Below are positions 22,857 to 33,990 of a stretch of 64,000 nucleotides of DNA, in pieces (positions within the stretch are counted from its first letter, which is position 1; every line of letters begins with the position of its first letter). Below the pieces are notes generated by a model that saw only the letters and a list, made by a program, of their open reading frames with translations, searched no databases and was not told the DNA's origin. The position numbers and the translations under genes were made by a program. This stretch comes from Meconema thalassinum (taxonomy: Eukaryota; Arthropoda; Insecta; Orthoptera; Tettigoniidae), in assembly GCA_946902985.2 (NCBI GenBank), contig OX336389.2:337502444-337566443 (forward strand). Reading direction: 5' to 3'.

Positions 22857-25259
22857 ATTTTTATAATTGTGTTATTGAAGATTGGTTTATGCCTCTGAGA
22901 AATAAAGATAACAATGGTAGAGTGGTTACACTTCTTATAAAGTCTTAGCATTGTTAACAAGTTGCATTTCTGCTGATAATGCTTAGCACAAATCTCTGCA
23001 AAATTAGAGTTTCAAAGCTATTATAACTTCTTGGCTATACAGCTTTTTAGAAGACACAGTGTTCTTAGGTACAGAAAATTAAAATAGAGAATTGTGTAGT
23101 TGAAATTCTATTTATAGGTTTGTCATGCTTAATATTTTCTGTACTCTTGGGGATCATTGACAGCCAAGTACTTACGAGGCTGCTTTGAAGATGGATAGAT
23201 AACTTCACTAATAATTAGTGAAGTTAATTATTAAACCTGTATGTAGGCTACCAATTTCATTTTGTTGTTGGCACCTTCCAACTTCTGGAGGGATGAGGCA
23301 GAGAAACTGGTAGCTATCCCCCAGATTTGAGTGAATGTACAGTATGTGTTTGTTCATAATATTGATGGTGGGCATGCAATACCTCATAGGACTTTCCATT
23401 CTCTTCCTTATAGCTGGTTGCAAATGCCTAGATTTTTAAGTTGTTTTTTTCTATGGCCTAGTGCAGAGGACATTGGACCTTAAACATAAAGTTTGACACG
23501 AGTGTATATCCACTCAAGTCTAGGGGTTGTATGCCAGACTTAAGGAAGATAATGGAAAGAAGCAGCATGGTGGCTTACGAAATCTTGCTTGCCTACTGTC
23601 ATTACACAATATTAAAAGTAAATTGATATTTTATGGATCCTATATTTTGCCTATTCCTTCAATAAACCAATTCAAGGGAACTTCTTCATTTATCAAGATG
23701 GTTATTAAATGCATTTTTATGAGTAAAGGTTTCATTGTTTCTTGATTAATTTTATGTCTGACCGTGAGCCTATTCTCCTGTGCTCTAACATTTCTCAGGG
23801 AATCATTGCCTAAGCAACTGTGAGCAATAACAAGATTCTTGTAGCAGTTAACATCTTAAGAATATATTTCTAGTTCAACTTGTCTTGTTGTAGCATGTTT
23901 GTTAAACAAGTATTTGTGTACTTAACTGTTACTCTATTTCCACACCCTGCTGTATGTAAGTACTACTTGACATGTTATATGGTCCTTCTACCAGGACTGA
24001 GCACAGTCAATGGAATTCAAACATAAAACTAGGAACCCAATAGAAAAGGAAACTTAGTTTGGTGGGTTTATTTTCCATGTGTGTTCTCTAGTCTGGCTCT
24101 GGAGATTCCAATATAAAGATGTGGTCCCAATGGGGCCAGGTGTGTCTGCTTGAAAGTAATTTGACCCTAAATTGGAATTCTCTAATATCTCAGCGGTAAA
24201 ATTTTAATGCATCAAGCCCATGATCTAGGTTGAAGGTTTATCTGATTAGTGAGTTAAGAAGCTTAATAAATTCAACAGTCGAGAACAGCCAATATAATTA
24301 ATATACTCTTTAATTAACTATTGTTTTATCATGGAGTTTCAGTGTCAACAGTACGAGATTCATACATGCATCATTTGAAAAGAAAAAGAAAATGTATTGC
24401 TGCATGATAGATCAATGATAGATTGAGGATGAATGTGGGGGGTGGGGCATACTGTAACATTTCCTTCTCTTGACTCTGAAACTTTCTGGTGTGTACTGTT
24501 CTTGGTCAAACTTGTTGCAGGACAGCACTTAATGTAAAACTAATCATTTATTCTCAATGGGTATTATAAATTATTGAAATTCAAACCATTGCTCTGTAGT
24601 TCAATATTATTTTACCGTACAGCTATGCTGAACTATATTAACAGTTGTCTTCACCCCCAAACAGATCAGAGATCTCACCTAAAACTCCCCATGTCTCCTT
24701 ATTTGCAATATTGACCATTGGATTGTTATCTGGATGGATAACAGTTAGCAGTGTTATTCCAAGGTCCAAACGCTTTCAACATTACTTTTTTTTGTGAAAT
24801 ATTTTACATTATATAACATTAATGAATAATAGAATTGTTGTTTTAATTAGGACATATATAATTTATTGTTTTGTTTTTGTTTGTTTTTTTGTCATTGTTA
24901 TCCTATTTGGGAGTGGGTTTTTACTAGTTCTGGAGTATTATTTATATATTTCTCTGTATATTATGAATATACAATTTGGTATGATGTATGAAATGTAAAT
25001 TTGGAAATAAATGAATATTGTTGAATAAAACCCAAATCACATTGTTTTCTGAAAGCATAACAGGACCAAAAGTTTACAGTTTTGGGTCTAATACATGTAC
25101 ACCAGATAGCACAATATAAATGAATGTGAAACCACTATTTAGTGAACCCCTATTTTAGGTTTTCCTACGTTAAGTATACTGTATAACTCCCAAGGTTACT
25201 GCAGCAAATATACAGTACCGTCTCATCTTCAGTACTTTCTTCAGTTTAAGAGACAAAAC
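22857..25259. other. No recognisable gene
   Basis: AT-rich sequence with short ORFs. It contains one half of each of two direct repeat pairs (22945-23017 and 24216-24303). Nothing else recognised. Confidence 0.45.
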
Positions 25260-25272
25260 AGTTGGTTCCCAG

Positions 25273-25599
25273 AAAAAATCCACAGCCTGCTTCCAGTCTC
25301 CGACCGGGTCAGGAATGGAATGAATGAAGCCCCCATCTAGCGGCGAGGATATGAACTGTGCCGGCTGCCGAGGCCTGACGCACTCCTCTGGGGCAATGAT
25401 TAAATGAATGACAGATGAAATGAGATGATAGTGGAGAGTGTTGCTGGAATGAAATTTTGACAGGGAAAACCGGAGTACCCGGAGAAAAACCTGTCTGCCT
25501 CCGTTTTGTCCAGCACAGATCTCACTTGGAGTGACCGGGATTTGAACCACGGACCCAGCGGTGAGAGGCCGGCGTGCTGCCGCCTAAGCCACGGAGGCT
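25273..25599 (-). mobile_element. tRNA-derived SINE, family E, copy 1
   Basis: Read on the minus strand from 25599 it begins AGCCTCCGTGGCTTAGGCGG (A box) and has GTGGTTCAAATCCCGGTCAC (B box). It is flanked by an exact 13-bp target duplication, AGTTGGTTCCCAG, at 25260-25272 and 25600-25612. The copy at 56468-56803 is nearly identical. The perfect duplication and high identity suggest recent mobility. Confidence 0.92.
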
Positions 25600-25647
25600 A
25601 GTTGGTTCCCAGGCAAACACAAAATAGGAGTTTTATTGTATTTTATG

Positions 25648-25881
25648 TAGCCTATATTTTCTCTGATGGATCACCACTACCTAGTCCAGCTGGCCCTGGG
25701 TTTGATTCATGGCACTAGAACTTTACTTGGTGGATGGGTCTGAAAAGACTCAGCCTCATGAGAAACAATTGGGGAACTACAGTATGTTATGCAAAAGGAC
25801 AAGATGATAATTGCCCTTTGAAGCAAAGGGAAGAAGGTAGCCTATATTTTCTCTGATGGATCACCACTACCTAGACCAGCT
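25648..25881. repeat. 44-bp direct repeat, 190 bp apart
   Basis: 25648-25691 and 25838-25881 are the same except for one base ('ctagtccagc' versus 'ctagaccagc'). The interval contains a B-box-like 'ggtttgattcatggc' and an 'actcagcctcatgag' SINE-type block. This is either a tandem duplication of a 190-bp unit or a SINE fragment between long duplicated flanks. Confidence 0.75.
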
Positions 25882-26284
25882 TGGAAAATCGCCCTTATGA
25901 CGGTATGTTTCATGATCACTTTCCTATGTTTCTCAGCCGCCATAAGGGGCAGATGACCTCGTAGTTTCAACCCTTAAAACAACAATAACTTTCTCAGCCA
26001 TTGCTTGCTCCCTTTTGCTTCTAAATGCCTCAATTGTTGTTTGAAGGTCAGCCTGCCTGGTTAAGGATGCTGGAATTGGTGGCTGTGAGATTGCATCATC
26101 ATGCTGATTACATAAGTCTGTCAGTGGACCAGGGCTGTTTGCCACAGAGTAAGTCATTCATTTATCCATATGAGTGGACAGGCACGGATCTAGAAATGTT
26201 CAACAGGGGTGGAGGGCTAGTGGTCAACCACACTATAAACATTATACAGTGTTTACAAAATCTATATTAAAATATATATACTGT

Positions 26285-26598
26285 GCCGGCCCCGTGGTGT
26301 AGGGGTAGCGCGCCTGCCTCTCACCCGGAGGCCCCGGGTTCGATCCCCGGCTCCGTCAGGGATTTTAAAACTGACGTGAGGGTTGGAACGGGGTGCACTC
26401 AGCCTCGTGACGACAATTGAGTAGCTGTCTGACAGTTAGACAGCGCCCCGATCACGAATACCAAGATTAACGGCCAAGGGGACCCGACGCGCTGATCACG
26501 CTTCACCCCAATATATGCAGGCCAAATGGCTGGGCAGCGGTCGCTTGGTCGGCCTTAGCCCGTCATGGGCTGGATAGTGCCAGGGGTTGACTTTGATA
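26285..26598 (+). mobile_element. tRNA-derived SINE, family A, copy 2
   Basis: It starts GCCGGCCCCGTGGTGTAGGG and contains the A-box-like GTGGTGTAGGGGTAGCGC and the B-box-like GGGTTCGATCCCC. It aligns throughout with the copy at 9331-9612. It is flanked by ATATACTGT at 26276-26284 and 26599-26607, a short target duplication in AT-rich DNA. Confidence 0.88.
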
Positions 26599-27278
26599 AT
26601 ATACTGTATTATAGCCTTCTATTATATTTGTTTGCTGAATTAGACAATTTAATTAAACTAGAAATTACGTGCACTAAGGAAAGTAGGATTATAGGTTTAT
26701 TATATTGTAACTGATGTGGTACCGTACATAGAGCCCAAGGTCAGGTTTATCAATAAGTGAATTAAGAAGCTTAATAAATTTAACAGTAAAGAACATAGCT
26801 GAAATGTAATTAATGTGATCAAAGATCCCACTGATATAATCTGATTATTCAATTCTAACGTGGGAAAAGTAAATTATGGGTCTCATTTGTTTAAAACACA
26901 TAATTCTCAATAATAAGCTGCATAAAAAAGAGCAAAGCTATTTCTGTATTGTGCCCATTTACGATGGTGTGGTCTGGCGTGAATTCAAAGGGAGCGCGCT
27001 AATGACGTCAGCGAGCTGTCAGCCCAGCAGAGTTTGAACGAGCCGCGTGTTTCACGTGGTGCCAACGAAAGTTGAAAGCTATTGTTCTTATAAAGCTTGT
27101 GTAATGGAAGAAGGTTATACCAGCACTTCAGAATGAAGTTAGGAGTAATTCATCAGCGTATTCCTGTTGTTTTATTGGAATTTACCAACCTTCTCGATCT
27201 TTCTATGGATATAGCCAATGAGACGTAAGATCGAACATTACGTAAAGCGAGTTCACAGATCGATGTGTCCTTGGGACA

Positions 27279-27296
27279 GTATATAAGCCAGCCCTG
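27279..27296 (+). promoter_or_regulatory. TATA-box-like core promoter, possibly of an LTR
   Basis: AGTATATAAGCCAGCC is a good TATA box context in a locally less AT-rich stretch (27000-27500). About 30 bp downstream is GAGGTCAGGTATCTCTCAC, where a transcription start could lie. This layout is usual for LTR retrotransposon U3/R boundaries, but no second LTR copy, primer site or polypurine tract is visible. A host promoter is also possible. Confidence 0.3.
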
Positions 27297-27353
27297 GTAG
27301 AGGTCAGGTATCTCTCACACCGACACAGTCATCGAGTCGCCATAATAGTCCAC

Positions 27354-27373
27354 GTGTGTGTGTGTGTGTGTGT
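27354..27373. repeat. (GT)n microsatellite
   Basis: About ten GT units just downstream of the TATA-like site. Confidence 0.95.
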
Positions 27374-29627
27374 CCACGATAGTGAAATACGCCGTTATTC
27401 TGAACGAGCGCTCCTTGGAGCTAGGCAACATATACAACGCCACTATGCCCGAGTGGACATAGACTTTGTGCTTCGTTTGTGGTAATATAACAGTGCTTCG
27501 AATCTTATAATATTCGCTGGTTGAACACTTCAACATATTCCAAGGTATGTGAGTGACTTCTTACACAAGTATATGACTTTGTCTTGTGCTATTCCCACCA
27601 CTTATATCAAACGTGAGAACTGGGACCACCACATTGAACATTTGCAAGTGAGAGTAGGCTACCCTACCAACATATATTTTCACGGGGAATTTTCAGGCCA
27701 GATTCCACCCTTGATTTATCTACGGGAACGGTTACCTATTGTCTTGTCCAGTCAGCCACTGGATTACATAAGTGAACTTCATTATTTGCAATGGGCCACG
27801 CTAGTAACATGACTTGTATGTATGAAGAACAGCCCCATGATAGAACAATTTCACTGCCCCAGTTAGTGAATATGGTTAGCGGCTAAGGCGGCGGAATGTG
27901 AGATCATGCCAGAATTACCCATTAAGAACGAGGAGCAGGGCCATCTGCGGCATATATTTCTGTGATGGCAGGAGAGCGGCGCGCTATAAGCATGTCCCAT
28001 GTCCAGCATTTTAGAATTCTCAGATCCGTGGTGCTTGGGTTCGATCTGCACCGAGGGAGGTCAACTCGACACAGAAAACATGATACCGTAGACTTCCGAA
28101 AAGCCTGAATAACTTCTCGAGCCATGAATTTTCTGCCATTCCGATAAAACCAATTCACTTTATTATTAAGAGCGCATTAATATTTAAATTGTTACACATT
28201 TTTAAGAGTAATTTTCCTTGCAATCAAGTAGACTTGTAGCTGAGGTGCATCCTCAAAATTTCGTTTTCGATATTGCAGTAATAAGATGGGAAGTCTTACC
28301 CCATTCAGAACGTAGCAGAGTTATGACACAGTTTATGAATTAATAATTTTCTTACAGAATATATTTTTCCAATAATAATAATAATAAATGTCTATGCATT
28401 AATATTGATAAATAATGAATTATGTGAACAATTATGGAAGTAATATTCCTTCAGAATGACAAAAATGAAAGACTATGATGAAAGTGTTGAATATGAGTAA
28501 ACAATTAATTGTTAATGTAAAAATTGAGAACCTACGATTCGTTATCGTCTAGGGTTTTGTTAAATGAAGCTGTATTGATGTTGTGTTGTGCCAGTGCACT
28601 TTGTGAAAAGTTAATAGAGGCTTTGATCCTCGTGAGTAGTGGACGTAGCGGGAGTAATATCCTGAGAGCCACAGAAAGCTGTATGCTTGTTAATAGGAAA
28701 TAAAATGGGAGATTTCGGGAGTCAGATCCTGTCCCATAAGCTTCAATATGTTTCAAATCTTAAAGATTTCCCCTATGATATTATCAGCTCCAATGATTAA
28801 TTATTACATGCAATGTTGTCATGCCAATTTTTATCAGTTGAATTCATGTCCAGTGAATAAAATCCTGAAATTTATAAAGGATATTCCGAGCAAACTTCAA
28901 AGTAACCAAACTTGATTATTATTATTGTTATAAAATGTCAAATGTAAAGATTTAACTGATGTGCTCAAGAATAGTCAATATGCTGTGTATTTAATTGCGT
29001 TAAGAATTGTGTCGTTTTCTAAGAAAATCCAGAATGAAAATATGAAACTTCGAGTGTGAAATTAATCCATCCTAGTGTCAGGATTGTAAATATGTGAATT
29101 GTAAATAAGTGAATAGGACGATTGAACAATACAACTTTATAGTGTGAAGTGAAAATATAATTTTATGTCGTCTCTAAAATGTATAGATTAACAAATGAAA
29201 GTATAATACATGAACATAGTCTAGCTCATCGGACAATATTAAATAAGACTATAGTTTGTTTTGTTTGAGCGACATAAAATCCATTAAGGAATGCGTGTGC
29301 TATTTTTTTGCTTCTGCCAGTCGGCAAAAATTTTCTGAATACATTTTCTTGGTGAATTGGTTTATTTTTTTAAATGTTTTTAATTCTCTTGTTATATGTC
29401 ATGTCTCTTTCCTTTTTCCTTTACGGGGAGCATGAATGCAGTGTCTAGTAATTACAGCCCAAGCCCAGAACGCCCTGAGAAAGATCTCGTGCTAGCACTG
29501 CATTTACTGCTACCTCGCATGTGGTTGTCTGTCACTCCAGCTGTACAGACAGGCACAGTATACAGGTCATGGAGGCCCTGGGAGTAGTGGAAGGTAGAGG
29601 CTTCCACTCTTCTTGACATCTGCACTA

Positions 29628-30480
29628 CAGGGTAGACGAAAAGTTCCTACCCACTGCTGGGGTAAATAATAAATCAACACAATGCTTACATGATTAGGGA
29701 TACAAAACATCTGTGTGCATCCCATCAGTATCAACGTACAGTTGGATATGGTGTCATGTTCGTTTATTCATCCTCTTCAACAAATCTGGTGTGACTGTTG
29801 TGAAGGCAGCACGAACTGCTTCCTTCAGGTGATCATTTGTGGTGGACCGATGTTTCCGCACCTCTTCATTAATAATACCCCAGAGTGCATTGCCTGTTGT
29901 GGTGAGGTCAGGGCTTCTTGGAGGCCAAGGCAATGGGGCAGGAGCATTATCTAATCCTTGACCAATCCAGCGGTTTGGAAAAACTTGATTAAGGCACCTT
30001 TGATCTGACAATCCAAAATGCGGTGTAGCACCGTCCTGTTGAAACGTAACTGTTTCCATTAATCCTCTGGCTCTCACTTGCGGGAACAACCACTCGTTCA
30101 GCATCCTCAGATAAGTTTCTTGATTTACATACCCATCAAAAAATACGGGCCAAACAGTTGTTTTCCGGTCACTCCTGCCCAAATCATCACATGTGATGGA
30201 TTCTTCGTGATTTCTTCATAAAAATGCGGATTTTCTTTTGCCCAGAAATAGACGTTTTGATTACGAGAGCTTCGGTAAATTGCACATTCATCAGAGAACA
30301 AGACGTTAGATTTAGCTGTTCCCGTACAAAACGCTGGAGAACTAATTGGCATGCTTCGATACGTTTTTCCACATCACCATCACTGAACTCATTAACTGTC
30401 ACTGGACGGAAACATTCATTTTTAAGTCCTTTCGAATATGATCTCTCATTGTCGACCTTGGAATGTCCTTCAATCTTTTG
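29628..30480 (-). mobile_element. mariner-like DNA transposon, one end recognised
   Basis: The left end reads CAGGGTAGACGAAAAGTTCC after a TA (29626-29627), a form common for insect mariner-type inverted repeats. The matching right end was not found. The element appears cut near 30480, and a separate inverted-repeat element begins at 30737. A transposase relic fills the interval. Confidence 0.6.
29754..30480 (-). pseudogene. Tc1/mariner-superfamily transposase pseudogene (DDE)
   Basis: Read on the minus strand: a segment DIPRSTMRDHIRKDLK at the end of the DNA-binding part (near 30440-30475), then NEFSDGDVEKRIEACQ (near 30390). Next is VLFSDECAIYRSSRNQNVYF with the first catalytic Asp (near 30290). 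Then HVMIWAGVTGKQLFGPYF (near 30150-30195), FQQDGATPHF with the second Asp (near 30030) and WPPRSPDLT with the third (near 29930). Frames change near 30350 and again near 30140. The N-terminal helix-turn-helix is missing here. The motif set is typical of insect mariner transposases of the type seen as 'transposable element' hits. Confidence 0.85.
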
Positions 30481-30706
30481 GTTATGATAAAAGAAATAAA
30501 AACATGTTTTTAAATTTTAATGCATTCGCCATCATGAATGTTTCAAAATAATTGAATTTCATTAGATGCCAATATATCAAGCACCGAATAAGGATATACT
30601 GTGCCAAGTTTCACCATGCTCGGGTGATAAGTCGAAGGCACGGATGGGTTAGTAGGATGTCCACACCAAGTTTTATTGAAATTCCTCCAGCCAGTCAGAA
30701 ATTATT

Positions 30707-30726
30707 GGGGGGGGAGGGGGGGGGGG
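30707..30726. repeat. Poly-G tract
   Basis: Twenty bases, all G except one A, at the outer edge of the inverted-repeat element. Confidence 0.9.
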
Positions 30727-30736
30727 AAGACACTCA

Positions 30737-31065
30737 CATCTGGGAGATCTCTCATGGAGAGATTATGTCTTCTACAGTGCACGTTACTGGTGGACTTTAT
30801 TTTGAAAATTTTGTTTTCGGGAGTTCGCACCGAACGTGACCTACCCGATCTCGGGCGATCGAAGACTGAATGATGTCGCTGAAAGCGTGCTACCTGACGG
30901 AGAATCGTGGTCTGATGAGGACAATTGCGCACGTTGCAGTGCCGAAGGTACCGGCATGCTCTCTGAGTGAGGGTGATGGAGCGTTAATTTTCAAAATACT
31001 GTTAAGTTCCACCAGTTTCGTGCGCTGTACAAGATTCAATCTCTCCATGATGGATCTCCCAGATG
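30737..31065. mobile_element. Inverted-repeat element (MITE-like) holding a transposase N-terminus
   Basis: ACATCTGGGAGATC with CATGGAGAGATT and ACTGGTGGA at the left (30737-30810) recur in the same order in the reverse complement of 30990-31065. The arms are about 75 bp. Between them lies the minus-strand fragment listed at 30829-30932. No clear target duplication was found. The unit may be a deletion derivative of a mariner-type element. Confidence 0.65.
30829..30932 (-). pseudogene. mariner-type transposase DNA-binding fragment
   Basis: The minus-strand frame reads LRQVARFQRHHSVFDRPRSG and then RSRSVRTPEN. This is the GRPR-like linker region that separates the two helix-turn-helix motifs in Tc1/mariner transposases. 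It could be the missing N-terminus of the pseudogene at 29754-30480, displaced by rearrangement, or a relic of a related element. Confidence 0.6.
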
Positions 31066-31189
31066 TACTACACCGTCCCGAAAAAGAAAATTTTAATAAA
31101 CAAATTACAAAGAAATTATGAGGCAGTACAATCCATGTGCTTCTTCTGTGCCATTCTGTATAATTATAAAACTAACACAGACCAACGGA

Positions 31190-31720
31190 ATCCAGCAAAC
31201 GAATGATGGGAGATCCTATAAGCCCCATCATATTCAACGTACTTACCCATGACGTGATCCAAAGGTTACAAGTGAAAGGAAGCTTGTAGTTTTAGGTGAC
31301 CGACCATTAAACTCGCGATCATGAACCAGGCGACCTCCAATTTTACATGGAATCCGAACCACAGGACGTGATATTTCACTTCGAAAATCTCACATGCCCT
31401 GACCGTGAATCGAACCCAGTCTACCTTGGTGACAGGTAAGCACCATCACGCCCCTTAGATGAAATGAAGATGGTGTTATATGCTGATGACATGATCTTGC
31501 TATCAGAAAGAAGAGAGCCTCAGCAAGAAGCCATTAACAAATTGGAAGAGTAGTCCCAGGTAGATGATCACCTTGTCATAATCAGGAACAAGACAAAGGT
31601 AATGAAATTCAGAAAATGGAGGAACCCTATCAAACACCGATATGTTCATTTGCGGGGAAAATGAACTGAGAATACTGAAAAGCTACAAATACCTAGGTTT
31701 CTCACTGCAGGTGACAGACC
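31190..31720 (+). pseudogene. LINE reverse transcriptase fragment, split by a SINE
   Basis: Upstream part (31190-31288): MGDPISPIIFNVLTHDVIQR, the fourth reverse transcriptase motif (QGxPLSPxLFN type). Downstream part (31459-31720): MVLYADDMILLSERR with the catalytic YADD box, then KTKVMKF and a frame-shifted YLGF-like segment. A stop (TAG) follows KLEE. A family C SINE occupies the space between. The order and spacing of motifs 4 and 5 are what a non-LTR retrotransposon would have without the insert. Confidence 0.8.
31289..31458 (-). mobile_element. tRNA-derived SINE, family C, copy 2
   Basis: It aligns with 655-836 and 52308-52482, including 'ggaatccgaaccacagga', 'gatatttcactt' and 'gaccgtgaatcgaaccca' (minus-strand B box GGGTTCGATTCACGG). 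It interrupts a LINE reverse transcriptase between two conserved motifs. No clear target duplication was seen. Confidence 0.72.
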
Positions 31721-32214
31721 ACTTAATTAATTAATACTTTTGTATACAATGTGTTAAAAAAATATTACTTTAGCTCACAAATAAAAACATACCGTGTTAA
31801 CAAATTCTTTGTTACTTGAAACAGATAAATCTGAAATAGAGAACAAGATTAATTAATTAAAAATAGACAAATTGTACAATATATGATTGAAAGATATTAA
31901 GGCAACCTCTCAGAAAACTATAGGCCTACATATCAAAACAGATTTTATTAACAAGAGATTGAAATTTAAACTGGCACAAAATACCCAATTATTAAACCTA
32001 TGCATTTAGGCTTTGGTAACAATAGATCTTGATGCATCATGGGCAAAATAATGGAAAAATGCTTAGATAGAAAACTTATTTTTTTATAAATAAATCTGTA
32101 ATTTTAAAGGTAGGCTATACCTGTTTGGTTTTAGGAAGGAAACAATTCCTCAACTACTTCTGGCTTAATATGCCAATATGATGAATAATGTCTTTAGTGG
32201 AACAAACATATTAT
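31721..32214. other. No recognisable feature
   Basis: AT-rich DNA; nothing recognised. Confidence 0.5.
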
Positions 32215-32735
32215 GGTGCTTTTCCTACACTTTAATTCCACAATTAATTTCTTTCCGAGTTCAAGAATTATATATTTTCATTCCAGATTTAGCCTAATTC
32301 ACTTGGAGTTTCATTCCATGCATTTCGTTCTTTTTTATTTTGAACAGAGCCTTATTCTTCAAATTTCACTCTCCTCATATAATATTCCTTATTTTCACTC
32401 TGAATTTAATTTCACTCCAAGTTTCATAAATAACTTTCATACCAGATTTAATTTACTTCTTAAATTTATTCCTTTTAGTTCATGAAATGGTTTAGTTTAC
32501 ACATTTTATTCCAGATTTAATTCCACTTCGAATTTCATTCATTAATCCATTTTCTCTGTACCGGTAATACAATTCTATGGATCGCGTTTTATTTCGTTCC
32601 ATTTTATAGGCCTACTGTTCCAATTATCATACTTTTATTTTAATTACATTTCACATATAATTTCAATCGAGATTTTCGTGTATTTAAACCATTTAATTGT
32701 ATTCCTTTTTATTTTAATTTCATTCCAGTGCACAC
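32215..32735. repeat. Degenerate ATTCC-type short repeat region
   Basis: The words TTTCATTCCA, ATTTAATTCCA and AATTTCATTC recur irregularly, for example CCAGATTTA near 32283, 32451 and 32511. This gives a strongly T-rich plus strand. It looks like an old minisatellite with a 20-40-bp unit. ORFs here are a by-product of the low complexity. Confidence 0.6.
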
Positions 32736-33039
32736 CACTGAAAATTTCAGCTCAGTTGGACTGTGTTACTCGGAATAGCTAGTGTATTCTTGAGTAGGAG
32801 ATGCTGCCTACTGCAAGGTTTGTTTTTATTTGCATCTTGTGGTGTAGAACGAGGACATAAGTCAACCGGAAAACTGGTGAGAAAAAAATTAGAAGAATGT
32901 TATTGAGGATTTCGGGATTAATGAAAAGACCGGATGTCCCTAATATGCATGCTGTAAGCTGATAAACTTAGGCCATTTCAGAAGGAAAGTAGGCCTATTG
33001 ATGTGGATTGTCTTTTGCAGAAAAGCAAGAACTGGAAAT

Positions 33040-33990
33040 AGAAAATAGTGTTACACATCCAAGGGTGTATAACACCCATAGGAAGTGTGTACACATACAA
33101 CTACCATTCTACAGACATCTACAAATATTCCTTCAACAGCTACATCTATCAAACCATCTGTCCCACACCCAACACCGTTTTCACCCCTTAAACATATCTA
33201 AGCTGGAATCAACAGCAACTACAACACACCTTCATTACACAAAGCTAGCAGAGCTGAAGCCACAGCTCTTGCGCTAATGCTTACATAACTTCGCAAACAT
33301 GTACACAGAAGCTGCTACCAAAACAGCTATGCAGCAATACTGCAGAGTCGGCACTTCGGAAATGTTTAAAAGGACCACCTCCCAAGGGGAAGGTGTCTGT
33401 TTCCGTCGGAGGCTCTGCCCAACCGCATCCAGACATCAGGCCTCGGGTGAGCGTGCATCTCAGATCCCAAACACGTTTTATACATCCAACCCCTTACCAC
33501 ACCCTTTACACTTGTGAATTATTACATTGTTGTACTCTCCCGAATTGCAAGGGACTCAGTACACCCAAATAAGCCTCTCTATCCAAAAGGCCAGATTGTT
33601 ATTTATTATTTGTCATTATCCTTTTTACTGCTTACTGCCCCACTCACACCTCGTCCAGTCATCACACTAGTTCATAAACGCTGAGCCAGCAACACTAGCC
33701 TGTTCCTTGACACTGGCCTTGTTCACTTAGCACGATCGAGAGCTTATTGTAGTAGCGCGCCGTCAGCAACACTTTGGATTGCTCGCCGCGGCTTCCGGCC
33801 CGCACGGCATTATTCTCAGTCTTGCGCACCCGTATTCACCGAGCTTCACCCGCTACCCCTTTGCATTCAGCACCTTTCGACACCCGTCCAACGGTCTGAC
33901 ACATCCATTAAACTTCCCCCAGTTAAACACCGCCCTCTACACACACCCTCATCCCCCAGTTCAGCCACCCCCACACAAAGGGTCTGAACA
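33040..33990. other. C-rich block of unknown nature
   Basis: The plus strand is rich in C and poor in G (for example near 33900-33975: CCCCCAGTT, CACACACCCTCATCCCCC), unlike the AT-rich surroundings. An AG acceptor-like site (TCTTTTGCAG at 33010-33019) precedes it. Several short plus-strand ORFs are open, the longest 89 codons, but none is recognised. Such strand asymmetry is seen in the 5' regions of some retrotransposons. Confidence 0.35.

Larger units (their letters stand above)
21562..23017. repeat. Direct repeat pair, 1383 bp apart
   Basis: 21562-21636 and 22945-23017 both read TTAGCATTGTTAACAAGT, then CATTTCTGCTGA.AATGCTTAGC, then GTTTCAAAG, with a handful of differences. Neither copy lies in a recognised transposon. 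They may be fragments of one unrecognised repeat or a local duplication. Confidence 0.65.
24216..26815. repeat. Direct repeat pair, about 2.5 kb apart
   Basis: 24216-24303 and 26731-26815 share AGGTTTATC, then A(G/A)TTAAGAAGCTTAATAAAT, then AACAGT..AGAACA and TAATTAAT in the same order and spacing. The copies differ by scattered substitutions. They lie on either side of two SINEs and are not part of them. Confidence 0.65.
26816..29620. other. No recognisable gene; one promoter-like site
   Basis: No domain or terminal repeat was found. The part from 26980 to 27520 is less AT-rich and has a TATA-like site (listed separately) and a GT microsatellite. A short AAT repeat lies at 28371-28387. Confidence 0.4.

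Noticed and set aside
25170..25550. 126-codon minus-strand ORF
   Set aside because: It lies mostly within the family E SINE; the copy at 56468-56803 also gives a chance ORF.
27870..28060. Possible SINE (GGTTCGATCTGC near 28038 as a B box)
   Set aside because: The A-box-like sequence is about 170 bp away, too far for a tRNA-type promoter, and no second copy exists here.
32213..32485. 90-codon ORF as a secreted or membrane protein
   Set aside because: It is a translation of degenerate ATTCC-type repeats, hence the Phe/Ser/His-rich pattern.
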